A DNA stretch of 64,000 bases. Origin: Arcuatula senhousia. Its lineage: Eukaryota; Mollusca; Bivalvia; Mytilida; Mytilidae. The stretch is from contig OZ020304.1 in assembly GCA_963971305.1 (NCBI GenBank), positions 16,660,103 to 16,724,102 on the forward strand. The letters run 5' to 3'. Made by a program: the position numbers and the translations under genes. Below are positions 21,845 through 33,065 of the stretch, piece after piece (within the stretch, counting starts at the first letter, position 1; every line of letters begins with the position of its first letter). The notes under the pieces are model-generated. The model saw only the letters and a list, made by a program, of their open reading frames with translations, made no database searches and had not been told where the DNA came from.

Positions 21845-23650
21845 ATATACATATCATTTGATTTATTTATTGGGGAAAACTGATGGCCAAATTGCCTGAC
21901 ATGAGTTTACCAATATATACATTTAATTAAATTTATTAACTGTAGAAATTTACAATGTATATAAATTAAAAATTGTTTTATTAAAAAACGTGGTTTCCTC
22001 TCTGGTATTGCACTTGGTCTGGATTTTGCTTTTCTGTATGAACGTTTGGAATTCGAGTACTTTTCTATTAATTTTTTTAAGTACGTTTGACTTACCAATG
22101 TTGTAATTTAAATGCTGCTGCTGAGAGGTTACAACTTGAAACATGCACAGACAGTATAACCAAGTTACCTGTTACTATACACCGCTTTGTTCTTTGAAAT
22201 TGTCTTTACCCGAGTTATTACTGTAGGCGGTTCACCTCGGGCAGACCGGAGACTCCACCAGTAGAACCAACCATCCAGGCGATCTCAAAACAAAACCTCA
22301 GATTAGTGCTAATGTTGGTTTGTCAAAGGGCTTTGTTTTATCCTTCTTTATCGTTTTTGACACGCCGAATCGCCCATTAATACCTTGACGGGTGTGATAC
22401 ATGACAGCAATAGGGAACTGCTTAGTACACTTCTTGAGCACCTGAGTTCACTCTCATTACGACTTTCGTTCGCGTTATTGATTACTATGCAGTGCTTATT
22501 GTATTATTGTCTTTTTGTGTTGTCTGTTTCTTCTTGCTGTCCTCGTTCGTGTTAACTGGTTTAGTACTTTTGACATTCGGATGTCCAATGGTAATAGCTT
22601 TGCTTCATACAATGAAGTTCCAGGATAACAATTTAATGCGGGTTTTCTTTATTGAAGACTTGATTACATGAGACAATAGATCCAATCAACTAGATATATA
22701 GATATAAATATAAAGAGTTCATTATTAAACCATAAAGTATGTAACCTAGCTGCCTAATTTAAAGACTAAATTATGCTTGGGTAATTTAATAGTTTACAAA
22801 TTAATTTGAATTTTAAGATTCCAGGGTGGTTAAGCCCTGGACGACTACTAGACTACACAACCAGAGTCAATATAATCTCAGAACTATTATAACTAATTTC
22901 AATGCGAATCAATTAAATTGTTTCCAAGAATACACACATTCGCCATTTCTAAAAGAAAATTTTAAGGTTACTAAGGCCTGTAGGGCAGCCATCTTGGATT
23001 TTTTCGAAAAAAATGCCTGAGTAAGCCTTTTTAGAAGGTCTGTCAGTTTCACTATTGTCTTGAATAGAAATTAAATTATTGCTTTCGACTAGTTTTGCTT
23101 GTATTTTCCTAGACAGGCCCTCAATGCTGCAATCGAGATCATTGAGACGTACCCTGTCAACACGGTCAACTAAATTGGTTATTAGTTATCTCATGTAATG
23201 TATCTGACAGACAAATATTTTTTTTTAAAGACATTCAAATATATATTCAAAAATTCAATTTCTAAGGAACAACTACATTCAAAGGTGGTTTAGATATAAA
23301 ATGGATTAACAAATAAGCCAATAAAATAATCAACTTATTGTTAGAGTGCAAACTACAGGTACAAAGAAAAGTGCAAGTCAACGATTTTGATTAACCGTAT
23401 GACCTTTAGACGTACAGTATATTACAAAAAGCCGTTAATACAAGCAACAATCATGACAATACAGTGATCTGTTCTGACAAAAATGTGCTAATTGCTTCAT
23501 TCACAACATTACAGTTCCTGGTAAAACTAGTTTATACGCTGTACTGATTTACCGACAGCCGTTCCCATGATTATGGAGAAAATAACTGTAACTTAAATAT
23601 GGATAGTTTGCATTAAATAAAGTTTAGAAAATAAATTATGAGTTGCAATA
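21845..23650. repeat. Segmental duplication, copy B
   Basis: Shorter partner of copy A, free of the MITE, the 1.8-kb insert and the PLE-1 fragment, so it acts as an empty-site reference for each. Substitutions and small indels are frequent, so the duplication is old. It begins with TTGATTTATTTATTGGGG and ends near AGAAAATAAATTATGAGTTG. Confidence 0.85.
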
Positions 23651-23869
23651 GTTATGGTTCAATAAACCAAAAAATTATTACACTTAATTCTTATATATAT
23701 AAACGGATGATTTTTGAACAAGAGGAATGCAGTGTTTAGGAAAGTTTGCTACAAAATTCGGGAAACCACCTTTGATTCTTCAACAAAGACATGTACAAAA
23801 TTCCATAAAATGTACCAGCATACCTGGGCATTTGAACCAAAGAAATATTAAAGTTTGAAAACCAATGGA

Positions 23870-24066
23870 AAAGTAGCTCGAGAGAAATGGCAAGGTTCTG
23901 AAACTTTAGCCTATGAAGTGGACTTATTAGCAGTCCTGAAAGGGGTCTATTACTTTCATGACGCGCACACGAAGGTCCTCTATTCTTGCGACAAGCTGGG
24001 CTGCGGGACAGCCGCCTACTCGCCTCCCGGGTTTGAGGATCTCAAATGTACAAATAGCTTGGCTTA
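23870..24066 (+). repeat. Diverged copy of the mollusc GTGAGTGAGTTGG repeat, internal part
   Basis: ACTTTAGCCTATGAAGTGGA, CTGAAAGGGGTCTATTACTT and CGACAAGCTGGGCTGCGGG parallel the segments AATTTAGCCTATGTGGTGCA and CACAAAGGGGTCTTTTACGT of the copy at 33.4 kb, and CGACAAGCTAGGCGCTGGTG of the copy at 58.37 kb. The 70-codon frame across it is a by-product. Confidence 0.55.
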
Positions 24067-24440
24067 GGTAAGGATGATTCTGATTCGCCAGTATTGCTGT
24101 GCAACGATTTAATCACCTGACCATGCAGTGGCGTTTATATATGTTTTATACGAACAAAAAGGAAATATTCTTAAGGTTCATGGTTACACTTCGAATAAAG
24201 TGGTAGATATTTGACTTTTTTTCTAGTCTATGTACAGCTCAATCGACACAAAGAAACATGAAATAAAGTGTAACAGTGTAGATATAACAAGAGTTAACAC
24301 TAACGTATGTCTCGCCTGCCGGCACCATCAGAAACAATTGTTCTTTCTTACTTCCACTATATTTTGAATTTACATGGATTTTCAGTTTCTGAGATCAAAA
24401 GATGTGTAAACATTGCAAATATATGCAATTGAAATAACCA

Positions 24441-24931
24441 AAGTCACTCAACCGGAAAATCAAGGTCAAGGTCAAAAGATTGGGATGCAACTGTGCTAAG
24501 CTACTACTGGGGCATATGCATACCAAGATTCATCAACCTAGGACCTATAGTTCTTGAGATATGGAGGTGCTCGCAAAACTTTTCCATTGCTATTATATGT
24601 ATTGAAAATTGTCAAAGTCACTCAATCGGAAAATCAAGGTCAAGGTCAAAAGATGGGGATGCAACTGTGCTAAGCTACTACTGGGGCATATTCTATCCAA
24701 GTTTCATCAACCTAGGACCTATAGTTCTTGAGATATGGAGGTGCTCGCAAAACTTTTCCATTGCTATTATATGTATTGAAAATTGTCAAAGTCACTCAAC
24801 CGGAAAATCAAGGTCAAGGTCAAAAGATGGGGATGCAACTATGCTAAGCTACTACTGGGGCATATGCATACCAAGTTTCATCAACCCAGGACCTATAGTT
24901 CTTGAGATATGGAGGTGCTCATAAAACTTTT
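24441..24931. repeat. 174-bp tandem repeat, 2.8 units
   Basis: AAGTCACTCAA recurs at 24441, 24615 and 24789, exactly 174 apart. Because 174 is a multiple of three, one frame stays open across all units (24493-24924) and gives a repeated 58-residue peptide. The unit is otherwise AT-rich non-coding text with AAGGTCAAGGTC, so the frame is not taken as a gene. Confidence 0.95.
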
Positions 24932-24943
24932 CCAAAAAGTTAA

Positions 24944-24970
24944 CGCCGCCGTCGCCGCCGCCGCCGCCGG
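24944..24970. repeat. (GCC)n microsatellite
   Basis: Short imperfect GCC tract inside the pearl-like element, between tandem core and 3' flank. Confidence 0.9.
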
Positions 24971-25440
24971 TAAAGTTACACCTATGTCCCGCTCTGCTTC
25001 GCAGGTGAGAAAAAAATCGCCGATCATTTTCCCTTCCAGTTAACAAGATTATTTTTGTTGTTTTCTCTATTCATTTTCTTTCCATTCAAATTGTACCAAA
25101 AATATAACATGAATTACCCTTAAAAAACCTTCCATAAAACCGATTGTAATTAGGTTTAATAATAACAATTATGAAATAACCTTGCACGTGGAGGCCAAAT
25201 GGCAGGGCATTGCTGGTATTTGGCTATATTTCGGTGAACTGAAAAGTGCAAAGAAAATACCCCGGCAAAACAAATCAACTGTACACGTACAAAATACTAA
25301 AAGTTTATAAATGCAAAAAAAAAATATTTATCTAGACGCTGCTACGCCTTATTAAGCAGTTGAATATGTAGTTTAGTCTCTCATAGACTGAAAAAGGACG
25401 TAAAATATCGGTCATTTTTCCGAAGTGTAAAATTTTCCGA

Positions 25441-26080
25441 AGTGTAAAGATGTACCAATGATTTCAAAACGTGTATGATATTTTGACATCTTAGATTAGA
25501 GAGAAAATAAAGCATGTAAAGCAAATAACGTTAGCGCTAATTGCTTTTATATGTTTACATGTATCACAAAATAAAAAAGGACACAAAAGAGGACTGCTGA
25601 CGTACTTGAGTGTATCTTTGTTTGGACGAGAATGAATAAAACCCGAGAAAATAAAATAATGATTATCTTACATGTTCTACCTGGTTAAATCCAGTTTGTA
25701 CAACTATACTGAATAACAAATCATAATTCCAAAGAAAACGTGCTATTCATTAAAAAAATACTTATTCTTCTATTTTCTACAGGCAAAATAAAAACAGGTG
25801 ACATAAATGATAAAACGGTACCGTAAAAGCCACAACAGAAACAACATCTTCATCATAAAAAAACTGCATGTTTATATTAGGTTTAATATCCGTAGGCAAA
25901 GATGCTCTTCGAAAGTTTATTCACATGTAAAATATACATTTGGAGGCGCATGGTCATTACTCGATAAATGCAATGCCAGCCTTCAGGCTGTCGTGGATCT
26001 GGTGGTTGTCTTGTTGTGGGACGTTGATTTTTGATGCTCCAAACATAGTTTATGAAACTTAAAGAAGCAGAGGTACCTAT
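25441..26080. other. Gene-free AT-rich stretch
   Basis: No motif-bearing frame. The plus-strand frame at 25807-26034 (75 codons) has no recognisable domain. Nothing can be supported. Confidence 0.5.
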
Positions 26081-26084
26081 GGAA

Positions 26085-26265
26085 CATCCGAGTGTCAAAA
26101 GTCCGAAAGGGCAAAGACAAGACCAGAAAACACAAACGGGATCAGTACTAAGAAACAGACAACACAAAACACACAAAAAACTCCAGCTGAAAAACTATCA
26201 ACAACGCAAACCCATGTCGCGATAGTGAACTCAGATGCTTTGAAAAGTAAGCAGTTCCTACTTGC
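26085..26265 (-). repeat. Penelope-like element 3' tail fragment
   Basis: On the minus strand, ACTGCTTACTTTTC, ATCTGAGTTCACTATCGCG and CCCTTTCGGACTTTTGACAC follow the order of the PLE-1 tail (20560-20750). Similar tails lie at 54190-54300 and 60590-60760 on the minus strand. It is followed on the plus strand by a C tract and CTTCGAAAAAAGG. Confidence 0.6.
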
Positions 26266-26289
26266 TATAGCAGAACCGTCTTATCTTTA

Positions 26290-27900
26290 AGCCCCCCCCC
26301 CCTTCGAAAAAAGGAGAAAATAAGGTCTTTAAATACTCCATACAGAACGCTAAGAGCAACTCCGTTATATTGATTTTATACTTCGATCGTAAGTCCCAGA
26401 AAGTACAAAAACGATAATGGTAGTCAGGTCTGTGTAGAAATAGAACAATTGAATTCGTTAACAGAGTGTGCTTTGTTAGTCTAAATTTCCTGTTCGCTGA
26501 TGGTAAACTGTGGACGAGGGTTTATGTTTCAAGGTGAGATTTGACACTCGTCCGCAATTGGCTCTCTTTTTCAGAGTGAGATGACCAACTTGAGATGTAA
26601 CGACATTCAATAAAAACGGTCGGTACTGATAGTTATCGATGGCGTTGACCAATGAAATACAATTTTATTTAAAACTTACAGGATTTTGAGATGAAGCTAC
26701 CAAAACTTTAGAAAAAACATTGTACTTTGTAAACCTGCAATGATTTGTCACGCGTGACATAATTTTTTGGGTCTTTTGGCTCGTTCCACTGCGCTCCGCT
26801 TGCATACAGAATGAACAATTCTATCAGTGGGGAAAGACCCTCAACAAACAGTATGTATACAAAAACAACCAAATCAAACGACTATTCGTTTGTCTATGAA
26901 AGCTTATTCTTTTACATTGTTTTCGTAATTGAAATTATCTTGGACCTGTTTTTATTTGTTTCCTTAACTAACAATAATTATTTTACAGATGTGGACAAAT
27001 TTATACATATTGCACTTTTGCATATAATGTGTTACGTTTTCTATCATTTTTAATTCAAAAGCTAAATATAGCTACCGAATAAGAAAGACCAGCACTTTTG
27101 TTGGTTAAAAACAGAATATTGAAGACACTTTCAAAAGCTTAATGCATATTTGTATTCTATTTTTTCTATTGTTAGGTTATAAACAGAAAAGCAACGCAGT
27201 TTATCCACGTTTTGTACTGATTTTCCATTTGTATAACATTACGAACAGTGATACAATTAATGTAATTTACTATTATAGTATCCAGATTTAAGATCGCACA
27301 TTTACATTTTTCATTTTTTTCTAGCATTTAAAAGGTCTTAAATTAGAAACTCTAAATGGCAAGAACATGTTTCATTCTAGGTTTTGTGTTGATTTGAATA
27401 ACGCGACTGACTTTCCACTCCTTAAAATTATGTCATTCACATTTTGTATCCTTATTGTATTCATTGTAAGTGATTTGTTGAAACATCGAACAAATCCAAC
27501 CATTTTGTGACTTAGTGTAATCTGAAAATTAACGCCTATATTGTATAGCCGTTACAAATCGACACGTTCGTTTTGTTCAATTAGGATAATGATTTTGTAC
27601 CGTCAATAGTTTCTAAATTGTCAGATACAAATTGGCAAAAGCAAATGGTCTGTCTTAATGGTCTTATTAAAAAACTGTTTGTTCATTTTCCATTTCTGTC
27701 GATTGTAAAATCCTAAAACATATCTTTCATGATACGTTAATTACAAAATTGAGCAACAGTCATTGGGATTGTCAGTATTTAATATTTTCAAAATCAAAGA
27801 AGGAAAGGCATTTTCGTTCTTTTGTTTCATAATTCTAAATGTTTTTTTTTGTAAATTAAAGTTCTTTTTTATGACTGGCTGATTTCCATTTTGATTTTGA
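26290..27900. other. Gene-free stretch
   Basis: AT-rich, with an 80-codon hydrophobic frame at 26811-27053 that has no flanking splice or coding signal. No repeat family is recognised with confidence. Confidence 0.5.
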
Positions 27901-28130
27901 AGTTGCCGTTTCGTTATGCTGGTTGTGTCACGTAAACTTATTCCCCATGTCTTTATTATATATTTAAATAGTTTACTTAATTTGAAAAAAAATAAATGCT
28001 TGGTGTATCACCAAAAACATGTTTCATTCCACTTAAAAACGTCTCAACAGAAAGAAGCAAAGGTGTACCAAAGGGGTAATCAATATCATACAACAGTAAA
28101 GACAAAGACAAAACCGGTAGACAAGCAATG

Positions 28131-28690
28131 GTGAACAATTTGTGCCCATTGGGATACCTATTGTCTGTTGAAAAACACGTCCACCAAACTGTGCAAATAT
28201 GTTGTCGATTAGAAAGTTGAGCATTTCTATTATTTGATCTTCTGTAAATTTGTTTTTCTTGCTAGACTCTTGGATGACAAATAAAGTCATTTTATAATCG
28301 ACTACCAAATACTTGTACCTGCGTTTTCTGTTCTTTTTGATAAAGCTACGTTTATTCAACTGTGCCAAACGAGATTTTAATTGTGAATGTGTAATTGAAG
28401 TATATAATGTAGAGAAATCAAACGTTTTAATACTATGACATGATAAAAATGACTTAGAATGGAGACTTTCCATCAGTTCTTTAGAATTTTTGAGAATCCA
28501 CATTTGATTGACGCCATTTCTAGAGTAACAACAATCGAAATACTTTTGGAGGGCTGATTTTATTGCTGTCAATATTGATGTTAACAAAACTGAAAGAGGT
28601 TTAGTTGTACATTTGGATGACCCAGCAATAAATCGTTGCTTATATGGATTTTTATGTAGCTGTGGAATCCAATACAAGGATGGAACGTCA
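28131..28690 (-). pseudogene. Penelope-like reverse transcriptase, internal fragment
   Basis: Reads LYWIPQLHKNPYKQRFIAGS, continues through KTFDFSTLYTSITHSQLKSR and RSFIKKNRKRRYKYLVV, and ends at GIPMGTNCSPLL. These are the RT palm and finger segments preceding the catalytic YIDD block, which is deleted here. The frame runs on into tail sequence (residues after SPLL are not RT). The intact part has no frameshift, so this copy is younger or less decayed than PLE-1, but it cannot encode an active enzyme. Confidence 0.85.
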
Positions 28691-28794
28691 TCGTTCTTTT
28701 GTCAACAGAAATGCCAAACCACCGCGATTCTATAACGATCATGAAACTCTTGGAGATACAAATGACAACAAAGTTCCAGACAATTAAATTTGCT

Positions 28795-28838
28795 ACGCCT
28801 GACGCGCGTTTCGTCTATTCAAGACTCATCAGAGGCGC
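28795..28838 (-). ncRNA. Hammerhead ribozyme motif with intact core and stem I
   Basis: On the minus strand stem I pairs GCGCCT with AGGCGT over six pairs (one G.U). The core CTGATGA, stem II GTC/GAC, GAAA, minimal stem III with GCGC loop and the GTC cleavage triplet are all present. It is the best-preserved copy in the window, and it sits upstream of a Penelope-like RT in the same orientation, as expected for the terminal-repeat ribozyme of these elements. Confidence 0.8.
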
Positions 28839-28865
28839 TCTACCAAAAATATTGAAAATGCCAAA

Positions 28866-29437
28866 CAGGTCATGGGGAGTGCAGTACGTTACATGATCGG
28901 ATGCAACAGGATAAACGGTCAACCGTACTTATCTTAAAAGAAGACAAGGCAAAATCATACTAGTAATTCAAACACAAAGGAATACCATTCATACAGGTGT
29001 TGAAATGTCACAACTAAATAACCCATATTCGAGCTTATGGTTCATTTTGATAGACTACTCAAACTTTAACACAGCTTGAAAACAATATCAAAATGAATGG
29101 AATTTGTTATGATTTATAAGAATGCAAATACGAAAACTTAAGTTGAATTTGAAACATGCATAACATTACAACAAAGGCTCAGGCAAGTTTTGACCAAATA
29201 CAGACAAACATAACATACTTTGAATAATAAAGCAACATACATTTAAAATCATAAACAATATCAAAAACATTCTCTCATGCAAAATAAAGCAGTCGAAATA
29301 AACAATGTTTAAATACAACGAAACTTACTATAAATATTGCAATATTCTAGATGCACGTTTAGCGATGAACAGAGCAAAGTTTGCTTTCGAGAAGTTCATA
29401 AGTACTTTTAGTATATCAAAATGACAAAGCGTTTCAG
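28866..29437. other. Short gene-free spacer before the element array
   Basis: AT-rich sequence with no supported feature. It runs up to TTTCAGCAATAATAATG, where the (AAT)-linked array starts. Confidence 0.5.
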
Positions 29438-30647
29438 CAATAATAATGATAAATATTGATGATATGATCTCAGAGATCATGAATGGCTCCCAAACGACGG
29501 CCCCATGTCAACAACTGATATCTGGAATACATGCCATATCATTCAATTGAAGTAAATACAGTGGGAAATAAAATTTTATGGAGATCAGACAAAGTTCACT
29601 TTTAAAGTGGGTGGGAGTGTAGTGAAAATGGCCGCCATAGAAAATCCAGAAGTCGAATCAACATTCTGAGTGCACCATTGAATTCGGCATACCTGATTTA
29701 CCAAGATGACCCATTTTCAAGAAGATTCGACAAACTTTAATTTTTGGCTATTTTTAGAAATCAAAATGGCCGCCATTTGGAAACCGGAAGTCAGATCGAA
29801 ATTCCGATTGCTTCATTGAACTCAGCATACCTGATTTACCCACATGACCCATTTTCAAGAAGATTCGACAAACTTTAATTTTTGGCTATTTTTAGAAATC
29901 AAAATGGCTGCCATATGAAAACCGGAAGTCAAATCGAAATTCCGATTGCTTCATTGAACTCAGCATACCTGATTAACCCAGATGACCCATTTTCAAGAAG
30001 ATTCGACAAACTTTAATTTTTGGCTATTTTTAGAAATCAAAATGGCCGCCATTTGGAAACCGGAAGTCGGATCGAGATTCCGATTGCATCATTGAACTCA
30101 GCATACCTGATTTACCCAGATGACCCATTTTCAAGAAGATTCGACAAACTTTAATTTTTGGCTATTTTTAGAAATCAAAATGGCCGCCATTTGGAAACCT
30201 GAAGTCGGATCGAAATTCCGATTGCATCATTGAACTCAGCATACTTGATTTACCCAGATGACCAATTTTCGTGAAGATACGACAAACTTTAATTTTTGGT
30301 TATTTTAGAAATTTCTAGAAAATTCACATTTTTGCATTTTACGGAAAAACCGTAAATATCGCTTCCGAATTTTTTTTCGTATTTTTGTTGTACCCATCAT
30401 GCTCTACAATGATACCAAGTTTCAAAGTCCTGGCCACCTAGGTTCCAGAGATATAAGATTGTCCGAAATCTGGAACATTCCCCGTTGCCATGGAAACGGT
30501 AGCCATTTTGAAAATTTCCCATGCATTTGGCACAATTTCTCATAAGGGTCTATAATTGGGGAACATTTCATAATGTTTCGATAAACAGTTTACGAGAAAA
30601 CTTCCGGACAAAAATTTAGGGCGGAAGAAAGAATAATAATAATAATA
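29438..30647 (+). mobile_element. Array element 1, GGCTCCC family
   Basis: 5' hairpin ATGATCTC-A-GAGATCAT, then X = ATGGCTCCCAAACGA (29483-29497). The body has about five ~138-bp units with AAAATGGCCGCCATTTGG. The 3' end CTTCCGGACAAAAATTTAG leads to GGCGGAAGAAAG and (AAT)n. No own 3' hairpin module; the matching hairpin occurs at about 46715-46745 and 49995-50027. Confidence 0.75.
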
Positions 30648-31840
30648 AATATTGATGATATGATCTCAGAGATCATGAATGGCTCCCAAACGACGGCACC
30701 ATGTCGACAACTGATATCTGGAATACTACCATATCATTCAATGGAATTAAATACAGTGGGAAATCAAATTTCATTGAAATCAGACAAAGTTCACTTTTAA
30801 AGTGGGTGGGAGTGTAGTAAAAATGGCCGCCATAGAAAATCCAGAAGTCGAATCAACATTCTGAGTGCACCATTGAATTCGGCATACCTGATTTACCCAG
30901 ATAACCTATTCTCGTGAGCATTTGACTAACTTTAATTTTCGAACTATTTTTAGAAATAAAAATGGCCGCCAATAGGAAACCGGAAGTCGGATCGAAATTC
31001 CGATTGCATCATTGAACTTAGCATACCTGATTTACCCAGATGACCCATTTTCAAGAAGATTCGACAAACTTTAGTTTTTGGCTATTTTTAGAAATCAAAA
31101 TGGCCGCCATTTGGAAACCGGAAGTCAGATCGAAATTCCAATTGCATTATTGAATTCAGCATACCTGATTTACCCAGATGACCCATTTTCAAGAAGATTC
31201 GACAAACTTTAGTTTCTGGCTATTTTTAGAAATCAAAATGGCCGCCATTTGGGAACCGGAAGTCGGATCGAAATTCCGATTGCATCATTGAACTCAGCAT
31301 ACTTGATTTACCCAGATGACCCATTTTCAAGAAGATTCGACAAATTTTAGTTTTTGGCTATTTTTAGAAATCAAAATGGCCGCCATTTGAAAACCGGAAG
31401 TCGGATCCAAATTCCGATTGCAAATTTGAATTCAGCATACCTGATTTACCCAGATGACCAATTTTCGTGAAGATACGACAAACTTTAATTTTTGGTAATT
31501 TTAGAAATTTCTAGAAAATTCACATTTTTGCATTTTACGGAAAAACCGTAAATATCGCTTCAGAATTTTTTTTCGTATTTTTGTTGTACCCATCATGCTC
31601 TACAATCATACCAAGTTTCAAAGTCCTGGCCACCTAGGTTCCAGAGATATAAGATTGTCCGAAATCTGGAACATTCCCCGTTGCCATGGAAACGGTAGCC
31701 ATTTTGAAAATTTCCCACACATTTGGCACAATTTCTCATAAGGGTCTATACTTGGGGAACATTTCATAATGTTTTGATAAACAGTTTACGAGAAAACTTC
31801 CGGACAAAAATTTAGGGCGGAAGAAAGAATAATAATAATA
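30648..31840 (+). mobile_element. Array element 2, GGCTCCC family
   Basis: Near-duplicate of element 1 with the same hairpin, X at 30679-30693, the same ~138-bp units and the same 3' end. Tandem arrangement and high similarity point to local duplication rather than two independent arrivals. Confidence 0.75.
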
Positions 31841-33065
31841 ACTAGTTCTAATTGTGATCGCAAGCGAGTCACAAAAATGTCCCCTCACGTACCCCTCTTT
31901 GTCAATGTCTCTTAGCATTTGAGATAACTTATTATATCCAATTTTCATCAAAATAGGAGTAAGTTTAATTTTGGCGGGAAATGGCCAAAATTAAACTTAC
32001 TCCTATTTTGATGAAAATTGGATATAATAAGTTATCTCAAATGCTAAGAGACGCTAAAAAAAATTGATGTCAAAAATCAGTTCGCCATACCACTTTTACC
32101 TTATATACCAATTTCCATCAAAATCAGAGTAACTTTGATTTTGGCGGGAAACGGCGGCCATTTTGAAAATGGCCGACGAAATAAAAATTTCTATGTCAAA
32201 TATCAACTCGCCATACCACTATTACTTTATATACCAATTTTCATCAAAATCAGAGTAACTTTAATTTTGGCGGGAAACGGCGGCCATTTTGAAAATGGCC
32301 GACGATAAAAAAAATTTTGATGTCAAAAATCAACTCGCCAAACAACTATTACCTTATATACCAATTTTCATCAAAATCGGAGTAAGTTTAATTTTTGGCG
32401 GGAAACGGCGGCCATTTTGAAAATGGCCAACGATAAAAAAATTTTGATGTTAAAAATCAACTCGCCATGCCACTATTACCTTATATACCAATTTTCATCA
32501 AAATTGGAGCAAGTTTAATTTTTGGCGGGAAAATGGCGGCCATTTTAAAAATGGCCGCCAAAATTTTTTTTCGATACCAAAAATGAACTCGGCATACCAC
32601 TATTACCTTGTAAACCAATTTTCATTAAGAAATAACAAAGTTAAGAATTTTTACATTACTATTACAAAATATATTGTTCCAAGAAAGATAACTCAATTTG
32701 ACAAAAAAATTAAATTTCGATTTTTTGCAAAATTTTGAGAACCCTAAGTCTGATTTTCAAAATTTTTTTTTTAAATGAAAGGTATCGAAAGTCTACACTT
32801 ACCCCATAAAGGAATTGTTGTTACTCCTGCCGGATCAGAAATGCTAGGTAAAATTCAACTTCGGTTTCGAGGAGCCATTTTGAGGCCCTTTTTTGACCTA
32901 TAAGGGGTCGTTCGATTTCGACGAAAAATACAAAAAGCACAATCTCCCATTCCATACTCTTGATATATGAAGTTTCAGCTTCCTACCTTAAAAGATGTCG
33001 AAAAAATGAGGTGGACAAGTTCACGATCCAGAATACCGAGAAAAATAATAATAATAATAATAATA
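31841..33065 (+). mobile_element. Array element 3, TGTCCCC family, carrying a giant palindrome
   Basis: Start ACTAGTTCTAATTGTGATCG, 5' hairpin TGTGATCGC/GCGAGTCACA, X = ATGTCCCC at 31877. The first body unit is replaced by an inverted copy (31984-32052). Later ~120-bp units follow the TTTTCATCAAAATCGGAGTA and GGCGGGAAACGGCGGCCATT pattern. The last ~700 bp match element 5 almost exactly. Confidence 0.75.
31907..32052. repeat. Perfect 69-bp inverted repeat with 8-nt loop
   Basis: 31907-31975 and 31984-32052 are exact reverse complements; the loop is GGGAAATG. The sister element at 44662 has the ordinary direct arrangement here (GGCGGGAAATGGCGGCCATT), so the right arm is a new inverted copy of the left arm. 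The return junction shares GAC with the original GACGCTAAAA, which indicates a templated strand switch. Confidence 0.95.

Larger units (their letters stand above)
24291..25013. mobile_element. Pearl-like element with exact 174-bp tandem core and (GCC)n
   Basis: Order: 5' flank with GTATGTCTCGCCTGCCGGCA, tandem core, (GCC)n microsatellite, and a 3' flank ending CTTCGCAGGTGAGAAA. The inverted TCTCGCCTGC / GCAGGTGAGA at the two ends suggests an asymmetric terminal repeat. The paralogue at 56690 shows the uninterrupted site. Layout matches bivalve pearl elements (Helitron-related, non-autonomous). Confidence 0.75.
24170..25440. repeat. Interspersed repeat, copy 1 (interrupted)
   Basis: Two halves, 24170-24290 and 25014-25440, match 56570-57090 continuously. 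Anchors are AAGGTTCATGGTTACACTTC, ATCGCCGATCATTTTCCCTT, CTTGCACGTGGAGGCCA and ATCTAGACGCTGCTACGCCT. The interruption is the pearl-like element. No open frame spans the repeat. Confidence 0.8.
28050..28865 (-). mobile_element. Penelope-like retroelement copy PLE-2 with upstream hammerhead motif and internal deletions
   Basis: Minus-strand order: hammerhead repeat (28865-28775), a short leader, RT middle domain (about 28690-28131), then an abrupt join to the 3' tail (28130-28050). The join is CATTGCTTG|TCTACCGGTTTTG. In PLE-1 the left side continues into CCGATTTGTTT and the right side is preceded by ATTTTTTG, so TTG is microhomology at the deletion. The start of the ORF and the C-terminal RT/endonuclease region are both missing. 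Confidence 0.8.

Noticed and set aside
24493..24924. 143-codon open frame with a repeated 58-residue peptide
   Set aside because: It is the 174-bp tandem repeat of a pearl-like element read in frame. The period is a multiple of three, so one open unit makes all open. No domain or coding signal.
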